7,359 nt of DNA from Bacillota bacterium (GTDB lineage Bacteria > Bacillota > Bacilli > Alicyclobacillales > SLC66), in NCBI GenBank assembly GCA_021820825.1, contig JAKADD010000124.1, positions 1 through 7,359 on the forward strand, in the 5' to 3' direction. Every line of letters starts with the position of its first letter. The first letter of the stretch is position 1. Position numbers and translations under genes: made by a program. The notes under the pieces were generated by a model that was not told the DNA's origin, ran no database searches, and saw only the letters and a program-made list of their open reading frames with translations. Below, piece by piece: positions 1 to 5,589 of this stretch.

Positions 1-200
1 GAGGCGTACGCGCGCAGCGCAGCCACCAGCTTTGTTCGCGCCGCATCGTCAAACTGGGCTTCCACCTGCGCTGCGCGTCGCGCCATGTCAGCCGGATCGG
101 CGGCCATGTAATCATAGCGGCAGCGCACTTTCGGATCACCGGACAGATAGGCGTCCGTGAGTGGATTCCCCGTTGTCTTCTCCACTTGCCAGATATCCAT
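1..200 (-). CDS. bshC: BshC, bacillithiol biosynthesis cysteine-adding enzyme (N-terminal fragment)
   Basis: Partial gene: 66 codons from an ATG at 200 run off the left edge. The N-terminus begins MDIWQVEKTTGNPL and continues DAYLSGDPKV...YDY. This fits the start of BshC proteins, where a short beta strand is followed by a 'Y.SG...V..FF.Y' segment and then an arginine/glutamate-rich helix. BshC adds cysteine to glucosaminyl-malate in the last step of bacillithiol synthesis in the cytoplasm. A TCCTC block on the plus strand (GAGGA on the coding strand, 211-215) lies 10 nt before the ATG and supports this start. The gene follows namA on the same strand after a 64-nt gap with no terminator, so co-transcription is plausible. 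In Bacillus, bshC precedes mraZ-rsmH, which would lie beyond the left edge. The call rests on a short N-terminal similarity recognised from memory. Confidence 0.72.
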   Translation of the reverse strand, partial: MDIWQVEKTTGNPLTDAYLSGDPKVRCRYDYMAADPADMARRAAQVEAQFDDAARTKLVAALRAYA

Positions 201-231
201 TACCGTATACTCCTCACATCATGCGTTCATC

Positions 232-262
232 AAATGGTTCATTCGCAAAATGGTTCATTCGC
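232..262. repeat. Tandem 15-bp direct repeat (period 16) between namA and bshC
   Basis: AAATGGTTCATTCGC occurs twice, at 232-246 and 248-262, with one base between copies. A third, degenerate copy (ATGCGTTCATC) lies at 221-231. The repeats fill most of the 64-nt gap between the namA stop codon and the bshC start. They sit where a bshC promoter or operator would be expected, but I see no convincing -35/-10 pair there. A replication-slippage duplication is equally possible. Confidence 0.8.
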
Positions 263-264
263 GA

Positions 265-1287
265 TCAGGACAAGTAGGCGCGCGCATATGATTTGGGCAC
301 GCGAGGAGCAATATGCAACGCTTCTGCGGCCGAATGCCCCCAGTGCTTGTCGCGGAGAAATCCGCGCGCAATCGCGACTGCGTCAGCCTCTCCGCTGCGC
401 ACAACATGCTCCGCCAACAGCGGGTCCTCAAGCATCCCCACGGCAATTACCGGCACAGTGACGGCGCGCCTGATCAAATTGGCAAACGGCGCCTGATATC
501 CCGGAAATACTGGCGGCGCCACGGGTGCGTTGCCGCCCGAACTGACATCGATCACAGCGACGCCGTGCTCGACAAAAACCTTGCAGAATTCCACCATATC
601 CACTTCATTGTAACCTTCGGGGATGTAATCGGTGGCAGACACCCGAATGCCAACCGGTATCCGATTCGCCGCCGTCTGTTTGACGGCGTCAATCACCTGC
701 AACGGAAAACGCGCCCGATTGTGCTCCGATCCGCCGAATTCATCCGTCCGCCGATTGGAAAACGGGGACAGGAACTGATGCAGCAAGTAGCCATGCGCCA
801 TGTGAATCTCTATTATATCAAAACCGCAAGCGATCGCCCGTTGTGTCGCAGCGCGAAACGCCGCGAGCACTTCATCCATCTGCGCGCGGGACATTTCCTG
901 CGGCGTCTGATAGTGATCGCTGAATTTGATCGCAGAAGGGGCCAGGATTGGTTCAGGCAGATCGGCCTTACGCCCCGCATGGGCCAGTTGAACGCCGATC
1001 CTGACTCCCTGTTGATGGACAAAGTCGACAATCCTGCGCAAACCGTCCATATGCTTATCGTCATACAGACCCACATCGTTCATAGAAATACGGCCTCTGG
1101 CTTCCACACCTGTCGCTTCAACGATTACGAGAGCCGGACCACCCATAGCCATGGAACCGTAATGCACAATATGCCAGTCCGTGACTTCTCCTGTATCCAG
1201 AGCCATGTACTGGCACATGGGCGAAACGACAATGCGATTCTGCAGTTCCAGTTGTCCAATCGACCAAGAATCAAACAGACCTGGCAT
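265..1287 (-). CDS. namA: NADPH dehydrogenase, Old Yellow Enzyme family (YqjM/NamA class)
   Basis: A 340-residue FMN-dependent ene-reductase that reduces activated C=C bonds of alpha,beta-unsaturated carbonyls and nitro compounds with NADPH in the cytosol. Its length matches B. subtilis YqjM (338 aa). Visible family features are SPMCQY at 22-27 (the YqjM-type redox-tuning Cys25 plus Tyr27), QLAHAGRK at 100-107, and the substrate-binding HMAHGY at 162-167 (His162, His165, Tyr167). FMN-phosphate segments lie near VSSGG (248-252) and AIARGFLRD (305-313). Arg336 near the C-terminus matches the 'arginine finger' of YqjM-type dimers. The start at 1287 was chosen over an in-frame ATG at 1329 because GAGGAGG (1296-1302) lies 8 nt before it and because family members begin just ahead of the LQNRIV segment. 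The gene has its own promoter and is followed by bshC, another thiol/electrophile-defence gene. Confidence 0.95.
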   Translation of the reverse strand: MPGLFDSWSIGQLELQNRIVVSPMCQYMALDTGEVTDWHIVHYGSMAMGGPALVIVEATGVEARGRISMNDVGLYDDKHMDGLRRIVDFVHQQGVRIGVQLAHAGRKADLPEPILAPSAIKFSDHYQTPQEMSRAQMDEVLAAFRAATQRAIACGFDIIEIHMAHGYLLHQFLSPFSNRRTDEFGGSEHNRARFPLQVIDAVKQTAANRIPVGIRVSATDYIPEGYNEVDMVEFCKVFVEHGVAVIDVSSGGNAPVAPPVFPGYQAPFANLIRRAVTVPVIAVGMLEDPLLAEHVVRSGEADAVAIARGFLRDKHWGHSAAEALHIAPRVPKSYARAYLS

Positions 1288-1509
1288 TATTGCGACCTCC
1301 TCATTGCTTTTAAGCGCACGATTGAGCAAGCTTATTTCAAAACATACTATACCCGCGCAACTAGGGAAAGTAAAGTTTCTAACATTAAACAGGCCTTTGG
1401 TTGCAGCGTCAAAAATGGCGTCTGATCAACCATTTGCCGCCTTCCCGAATCGCTGGGGCATACTACCGAATACAACAGAATCAACCCGTTGCGCGAAGGA
1501 GATGACTGT
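1288..1509. other. Divergent intergenic region between namA and the P-type ATPase-like gene
   Basis: A 222-bp gap between divergently read genes. It holds the namA ribosome site (GAGGAGG, 1296-1302) and namA promoter on the minus strand, and the ribosome site AAGGAG (1496-1501) for the plus-strand gene. For the plus-strand gene I see no strong sigma-A pair. CATACT (1459-1464) is a possible -10 but has no good -35 at the right distance. A 6-bp inverted repeat TGGTTG/CAACCA (1398-1403/1427-1432) has a 23-nt loop and is weak. Confidence 0.6.
1346..1374 (-). promoter_or_regulatory. Predicted sigma-A promoter of namA
   Basis: On the minus strand, TTTACT (1374-1369; 4 of 6 to the -35 consensus) is followed by a 17-bp spacer and TATAGT (1351-1346; 5 of 6 to the -10 consensus). 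Transcription would start near 1339, giving a leader of about 50 nt before the Shine-Dalgarno site and the ATG at 1287. A small GTTT/AAAC inverted repeat (1375-1378/1387-1390) abuts the -35 but is too short to call an operator. Confidence 0.7.
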
Positions 1510-2850
1510 ATGGAAGACGTGCTGTGCCAGCAGCGCATTCGCATCCATATCCGGGGATTACAGGACAATCAGACGGGGCGACTGCTGGAGTCGCTTCTGC
1601 AAATGGTTGAAGGTGTCATCGCGGTCAGGGCGAATCCCTTTTCCGAACGGCTGGCCGTCGATTATGACAACCGCAAAATTCACGCCTGGCAACTGACGGC
1701 GCTTGCCGGGCGTTTACAGACCGCTCCCTTTTCCTCTGTGCCGACGGCGGCCTACGCATTGCGGCGTCACCAGATGTATCTGACGCTGCCCGTCGTTCTT
1801 TTCGCTGCACTGTTGGTGCGCCGCCTGTTGCGAGGAAAAACGGCCTTCGCCAACAGTGTGATCATTTATGAACTCGCCACGACTGTCGCCGTTTTTTCTG
1901 GATATCCATTACTGCGAAAGCGTGTCGACAGCCTTGCCAGGCGATTGGGGGTGAGCGACGAACTGATTCTTGGCAGCGCAGCGCTGTTCGTTGCTGTCCT
2001 GCGCGAATCATTGCTTGTGTTTGCGGCGTTATTTCTCCTTAGCTATAATTCCTATCGCAAGCGCAACAGCACGGTCTCGGCCGTCGCCAAGGCAGGAGAC
2101 GCGGTCGCCGACATCGACAGCGAGAACCGGGAACCGCGGTCAGTGTCGCTGTACGCTGAGAAGTCTTCAAGAATCGGACTGATCGGGGCAATGCTGACCG
2201 GCCTGATGACCAGAAGTCCTGTTGCAGCCAGCAGCGTCCTCGTCGCCGCCAATCCTCGTCCCGCCGTGCTCGGGGCCCGTTACAGCCTGAATCACGCGGA
2301 GATACTGACGCATGAAGACTGTCGGTATATACCCATGCATACTGGCATGGATTTGTACGAATTGCCGGAAGCGCGCGAAATTGTCGTTCTCCATGCGCGG
2401 ACGCCCGGTTGCGAACCAATTGCCGATCCAGACCTGCTGATTTATGCTGCAAAGCGCACCATGGTTCTGCGCACACCCATACACAGCGAAACCTTTCCGG
2501 AAAGCGCACCCACCTCTCGCCAGCGCCAAGCACGGGAGAGGCTGCGCAGAATCATCCTGTTGGGAGACGAAGTAAACTTTCCCGCGATCCATCAACGGCA
2601 GGATCATACAATCTATCTGCGCGGGTCCCAGTCCGCTTTGCTCCAGACACTGCGACTATCTGAAAACCTGCATCAGTTCCTGGCCGTTTCTACACGACAC
2701 AGCATGTTTTTTGCCGGTTTTTTGGCGGGTCTCGCCGCGTTTGGACTGAACGCCAACGCTGTCAATCTGCTGGCTGACGGATTCACGATCGCAACTCTGG
2801 CCAGGGGGGAACGGCTGGAACACCCCCAGGCGCAGAGCAACCATCCGTGA
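1510..2850 (+). CDS. Degenerate heavy-metal P-type ATPase-like membrane protein (probable pseudoenzyme)
   Basis: A 446-residue protein. Residues 8-75 look like an HMA-type ferredoxin fold ('RIRIHIRGL...GVIAVRANPFSERLAVDYD', HMA_2-like) without CxxC. Hydrophobic segments follow at about 89-106, 113-133, 152-180 and 222-247, with a further one at about 397-424. The order and local motifs parallel CtpC-like P1B ATPases: GYPLLRK (131-137), LRESLLVF (164-171), and a C-terminal LRLSENL...LNANAVNLLADGFTIA (381-429). The catalytic parts are missing. About 30 polar residues replace the actuator domain with TGE. The CPC position reads NPR (248-250). The DKTGT position appears to be HARTP (295-299). The hinge GDGxND appears as GDEVNF (352-357). 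Families with activity are usually 600-800 aa. The frame is intact, and AAGGAG (1496-1501) sits 8 nt before the ATG at 1510, so it looks maintained. Function is unknown; a regulatory or scaffold role is only a guess. Motif alignments were made by eye. Confidence 0.72.
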   Translation: MEDVLCQQRIRIHIRGLQDNQTGRLLESLLQMVEGVIAVRANPFSERLAVDYDNRKIHAWQLTALAGRLQTAPFSSVPTAAYALRRHQMYLTLPVVLFAALLVRRLLRGKTAFANSVIIYELATTVAVFSGYPLLRKRVDSLARRLGVSDELILGSAALFVAVLRESLLVFAALFLLSYNSYRKRNSTVSAVAKAGDAVADIDSENREPRSVSLYAEKSSRIGLIGAMLTGLMTRSPVAASSVLVAANPRPAVLGARYSLNHAEILTHEDCRYIPMHTGMDLYELPEAREIVVLHARTPGCEPIADPDLLIYAAKRTMVLRTPIHSETFPESAPTSRQRQARERLRRIILLGDEVNFPAIHQRQDHTIYLRGSQSALLQTLRLSENLHQFLAVSTRHSMFFAGFLAGLAAFGLNANAVNLLADGFTIATLARGERLEHPQAQSNHP

Positions 2851-2880
2851 CCGCAGAGCAGAGCATACATCCGTGAGCGC
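2831..2880 (+). repeat. Imperfect tandem duplication spanning the stop codon of the ATPase-like gene
   Basis: CGCAGAGCA occurs at 2831-2839 and 2852-2860, and CATCCGTGA at 2842-2850 and 2868-2876. The order is CGCAGAGCA, CATCCGTGA, CGCAGAGCA, CATCCGTGA, then CGCA. The two units differ only in a spacer of 2 versus 7 nt. The first TGA is the stop codon of the gene, so the last codons (the AQSNHP end) lie inside the duplicated unit. Confidence 0.75.
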
Positions 2881-2882
2881 AC

Positions 2883-2915
2883 AAAAGAGGGCGGAACGTC
2901 AGACGTCCTGCCCTC
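2883..2915 (-). terminator. Intrinsic terminator for the minus-strand 215-aa gene
   Basis: On the minus strand an imperfect 13-bp stem (2915-2903 with 2899-2887) has GAGGGC/GCCCTC at its base, ACGT/ACGT at the top and a 3-nt loop. TTTT (2886-2883) follows immediately. It lies 52 nt after the stop codon at 2968. On the plus strand the same hairpin lies after the ATPase-like gene but has no T-run behind it. Confidence 0.72.
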
Positions 2916-2967
2916 GTCATACTGAGCACACCGCACTGGCGGACGCGTTCCGTTCCAGTGTTCCGTT

Positions 2968-3615
2968 CTAGTCGCTGTCACGCTTCAACATATCGACAAG
3001 GCTGTGATAATCCGGTTTGAAATCTGCTCCCACATGCGCTACATCGTCCACGAAGTGACGCAACGCCTGGCTATTTTTATTTTTGACGGAAAAATCGTCC
3101 GGCGCCCCGTGCTGAGGATAGTGTTTGCGCGTCTGCGCACCCGCCGTCTGCGGCAACAGATGGGCGGGCAGAAGCGATCCGCCGGAGTTCGCAGTGTCCG
3201 TTCCCATCTGGCCGATCTCAGTGGAACCCGCAGTTCTGGCCTTCCGCATCCAGCCCCTCGTTCCTTCGACAACGCCCTCAGTCGCATTCATCGTCGAGGC
3301 GAGCCCATTCACCACGGCTTGACGCAACCATGGTCGTTTCTGATCTGTTCGCGTCTCACTCTGATCGTGAGTATGCAGGCTGTTCGCAGCAGAGTTTGGC
3401 AGTCCGGCGTCAGTCTGCACAGTTCCGTCATTTTTGCCGCCTCCCAGACGTTTGACGCCATCCCCAAACGCCATGACGCCAACCGCCGCATTCACTGTGG
3501 CCGAACGAAGCGTTCGCCGGATTGCCGGAACAGCCAAAATACTGGCGACTCCGAGAGCGATCCAACCCACTGGATTCCCGGCTGTGAAAGAACTCCTTAG
3601 CATACGGATCACCAT
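2968..3615 (-). CDS. Hypothetical membrane-anchored protein with DUF5132/YtxH-like N-terminus
   Basis: A 215-residue protein I cannot assign a function. One hydrophobic segment (about 15-31, GWIALGVASILAVP) follows a short basic N-terminus. An arginine-rich, small-residue helix (33-57) ends in FGDGVKRL. The rest, from about 58, is polar and low in hydrophobic content (Gly/Ser/Thr/Asn/His), with a second possible amphipathic helix at 97-127 and a more ordered C-terminal tail at 182-211. Residues 22-57 align without gaps to residues 17-52 of the divergent 85-aa neighbour, so the two are probably related. The start at 3615 is supported by AGGA (3630-3627), 11 nt upstream within a purine run AAGGAAAGGGGGG; an in-frame ATG at 3603 is less well placed. 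A minus-strand terminator follows the gene. The coding call rests on the membrane segment, the ribosome site, the terminator and the homology. The plus-strand frame over the same stretch has none of these. Confidence 0.68.
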   Translation of the reverse strand: MVIRMLRSSFTAGNPVGWIALGVASILAVPAIRRTLRSATVNAAVGVMAFGDGVKRLGGGKNDGTVQTDAGLPNSAANSLHTHDQSETRTDQKRPWLRQAVVNGLASTMNATEGVVEGTRGWMRKARTAGSTEIGQMGTDTANSGGSLLPAHLLPQTAGAQTRKHYPQHGAPDDFSVKNKNSQALRHFVDDVAHVGADFKPDYHSLVDMLKRDSD

Positions 3616-3754
3616 GAGCCCCCCTTTCCTTTATACAAGGTTTAGAATCCCCACTCGGTTCATCGCCATGCGAACTGCATCCTGTATGAATGTCCGATTT
3701 ATTGCAAAAGCTATGATCCTCGAATCCATACGTCAAGCGGGAGGAATGCGCTGC
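3616..3754. promoter_or_regulatory. Divergent promoter region for the two small membrane-protein genes
   Basis: This 139-bp gap separates divergent genes. On the plus strand TATGAT (3712-3717; 5 of 6 to the -10 consensus) lies 37 nt before the ATG at 3755, but no convincing -35 sits 16-18 bp upstream. On the minus strand TTGCAA-like and CATACA-like blocks are visible within 3680-3706 in minus-strand reading, too weak to assign a sigma factor. No hairpin or repeat stands out. Confidence 0.4.
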
Positions 3755-4012
3755 ATGCAAAGAACAATTACAATTGAAGGCCTGTTACTGGGTATTGGCA
3801 TCGGAGTTTTGGGAACGATGATGGCGCCGCTTGTCAGACAGCGCTTTAAACCTGCCGCCGCTACTGTGACAGAAGGCCTGTCGGCAATTGGGGAGGGCGC
3901 AAAAAAATGGAGTGAGATGGCAAAAGAAGAAGTTCAGGATATTGTGGCTGAAGCGCAGTTTGAACGCATGCGCAGAGCGATTGACAGAGACGATTTGCAG
4001 CCCCCACACTGA
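3755..4012 (+). CDS. Small DUF5132-like single-pass membrane protein
   Basis: An 85-residue protein with one N-terminal hydrophobic segment (about 8-27, rich in Gly: LLLGIGIGVLGTMMAPL). A basic stretch (RQRFK, 28-32) follows, then an amphipathic helix (36-78) ending in acidic and charged residues (KEEVQDIVAEAQFERMRR). The layout 'G..G....P.......P.....G......A......E....DI.AEA' resembles the short DUF5132 family, whose function I do not know. The start at 3755 was chosen because GGGAGGA (3739-3745) lies 9 nt before it. An in-frame ATG at 3746 would be directly on that site. The stop codon lies at the edge of the loop of a 12-bp hairpin. Its neighbours are a divergent homologue and, beyond it, the ATPase-like gene. 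Confidence 0.75.
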   Translation: MQRTITIEGLLLGIGIGVLGTMMAPLVRQRFKPAAATVTEGLSAIGEGAKKWSEMAKEEVQDIVAEAQFERMRRAIDRDDLQPPH

Positions 4013-4027
4013 AGCGGGGGCTGCAAA
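3994..4027. terminator. Perfect 12-bp hairpin between convergent genes (probable bidirectional terminator)
   Basis: TTTGCAGCCCCC (3994-4005) pairs perfectly with GGGGGCTGCAAA (4016-4027) around a 10-nt loop. It spans the end of the 85-aa gene, whose TGA (4010-4012) is in the loop, and lies 5 nt from the stop codon of the convergent carboxyltransferase gene (4033). No U-run follows on either strand, so it is not a textbook intrinsic terminator. Its position and strength still suggest it separates the two transcripts or protects their 3' ends. Confidence 0.68.
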
Positions 4028-4032
4028 GCAAT

Positions 4033-5580
4033 CTAGACGGGATAGACGGGGTGTTTGCGACGGGCAAACTGCACATTCTTGCCGTCGTAATGCCGCAATC
4101 GCGCCGCCAGTTCCGTACGCAGATCCTGCGGAGCCACGACCGCATCGACAACCATTTCTGACGCCAGTCTGAAAACATCAATGTCCTCGCGATACTCAGC
4201 CCGTTTCTGTTCAACAAAAGCGGTGCGCTCCGGCTCCTGCAATTCTGCGATTTTATTGGAATAGACGGCATTAACCGCCGCCTCAGGTCCCATCACCGCA
4301 ATCTGGGCTGTCGGCAGAGCGATGCAAACGTCCGGCTCAAACGCCGGTCCCGCCATGGCATAGAGCCCTGCGCCGTAAGCCTTGCGCACGATCACCGACA
4401 GCTTTTGCACCGTAACGTCTGACATGGCGGCGATCATTTTGGCCCCATGCCTGATGATGCCCGCCCGCTCCACTTTCGTGCCAATCATGAAACCAGGCAC
4501 ATCGGCCAGAAACAGCAGTGGAATCCCATAGGCGTCGCAGAGGGCGATAAAACGGGCGGCCTTGTCAGCCGAATCGCCAAATAACACACCACCCTTGACG
4601 CGCGGCTGATTGGCCACAATTCCCACCGGACGGCCGTCGATCCGCGCCAGACCAGTAATGAGTTCTCCGGCGAACAGGCGCTTCACCTCGTAAAAACTGG
4701 CGTCGTCAATCAGATGGTCAATCAGTTCGTACATATTGAATGGCGCGTTTTGATTGACAGGAATGAGTTCCTCAATGCTTGTCTTCGCCGCTCCAGGTGC
4801 GTGTGGTTTCGCCATCGGTGGAGCAGCCGCATAATTGGCCGGAAAATAGGAGAGATAACGGCGCGCCGATGCGATGGCCGCTTCTTCGTCAGGAACGAGA
4901 ACGTCACCGCAGCCGCTGACCGAACAGTGCATGCGGGCGCCCCCCATCTCCTCCAGGGTGACTTTTTCGCCAATGACCATCTCCGCCATTCGCGGCGAAC
5001 CCAGATACATGCTGGCGTTTCCGTCAACCATGATCACGATGTCGCAAAAAGCGGGAATGTATGCGCCGCCAGCGGCAGAAGGACCAAACAGCACGCATAC
5101 CTGCGGCACCATGCCCGACATTTTGACCTGGTTGTAAAAAATCCGCCCGGCGCCGCGCCGGCCGGGAAACATTTCTACCTGATCCGTGATGCGCGCACCT
5201 GCAGAATCGACAAGATAGACGATGGGTACGCAGAGTTTGATCGCCGTTTCCTGTATGCGAATGATCTTTTCCACCGTTCGCGCGCCCCACGATCCTGCCT
5301 TGACGGTCGAATCGTTTGCCATCACGCAAACTGTTTGTCCGCCAATTCGCCCCAGACCGGTGACGACGCCATCCGCTGGCAAATCGCCGGCAAGCGCATT
5401 GGCAAACTGTCCATCTTCCAGTTCGCACCCTTCATCAAACAGAAGCTGCAACCGGTCGCGCACGAACAATTTTCCTGCTTCCTGGTTTTTCTCGTGATAG
5501 CGGAGCGCCCCGCCCGCCGTTACCTGTGTCTGCAATTCCCGCAATCGCTCCTGATGCGCCGCGTGTTGATCCGCACTCAT
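4033..5580 (-). CDS. yngE: Acyl-CoA carboxylase carboxyltransferase subunit (methylcrotonyl-CoA carboxylase beta-like, YngE)
   Basis: A 515-residue biotin-dependent carboxyltransferase that moves CO2 from carboxybiotin on the carrier protein to an acyl-CoA. By context the substrate is 3-methylcrotonyl-CoA. The two crotonase-fold halves are visible. The N-half has VDSAGARITDQ (124-134) and GPSAAGGAYIPAFCD (166-180), the acyl-CoA/oxyanion site. The C-half has NQPRVKGGVLFGDSADKAARF (about 324-344), LADVPGFMIGTKVER (358-372) with GIIRHGAKM following (374-382), and AYGAGLYAM (401-409). Length matches B. subtilis YngE (about 511 aa). It is the last gene of the operon. Its ATG lies 9 nt after the yngF stop codon, and GAGGTGG, which overlaps that stop codon, provides the ribosome site. 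A strong hairpin lies just past its end. Propionyl- or geranyl-CoA carboxylase beta subunits are alternatives on sequence alone; the neighbours decide against them. Confidence 0.93.
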   Translation of the reverse strand: MSADQHAAHQERLRELQTQVTAGGALRYHEKNQEAGKLFVRDRLQLLFDEGCELEDGQFANALAGDLPADGVVTGLGRIGGQTVCVMANDSTVKAGSWGARTVEKIIRIQETAIKLCVPIVYLVDSAGARITDQVEMFPGRRGAGRIFYNQVKMSGMVPQVCVLFGPSAAGGAYIPAFCDIVIMVDGNASMYLGSPRMAEMVIGEKVTLEEMGGARMHCSVSGCGDVLVPDEEAAIASARRYLSYFPANYAAAPPMAKPHAPGAAKTSIEELIPVNQNAPFNMYELIDHLIDDASFYEVKRLFAGELITGLARIDGRPVGIVANQPRVKGGVLFGDSADKAARFIALCDAYGIPLLFLADVPGFMIGTKVERAGIIRHGAKMIAAMSDVTVQKLSVIVRKAYGAGLYAMAGPAFEPDVCIALPTAQIAVMGPEAAVNAVYSNKIAELQEPERTAFVEQKRAEYREDIDVFRLASEMVVDAVVAPQDLRTELAARLRHYDGKNVQFARRKHPVYPV

Positions 5581-5589
5581 CGTGCCACC

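Noticed and set aside
1288..1329. Longer start of namA at 1329
   Set aside because: The 14 extra residues cover the GAGGAGG ribosome site of the ATG at 1287, and family members start near the latter.
313..1425. Long plus-strand frame (370 codons) over the namA gene
   Set aside because: It lies antisense to a well-recognised Old Yellow Enzyme gene, its translation shows no domain, and it has no placed ribosome site.
1398..1432. Inverted repeat TGGTTG/CAACCA as an operator or terminator
   Set aside because: The arms are only 6 bp with a 23-nt loop, which is expected by chance in a gap of this size.
1489..1509. TTG start of the ATPase-like gene
   Set aside because: It overlaps the AAGGAG site that serves the ATG at 1510.
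3004..3600. Plus-strand frame (198 codons) opposite the 215-aa gene
   Set aside because: It has no membrane segment, motif or ribosome site, whereas the minus-strand frame has a membrane segment, a ribosome site, a terminator and a homologous neighbour.
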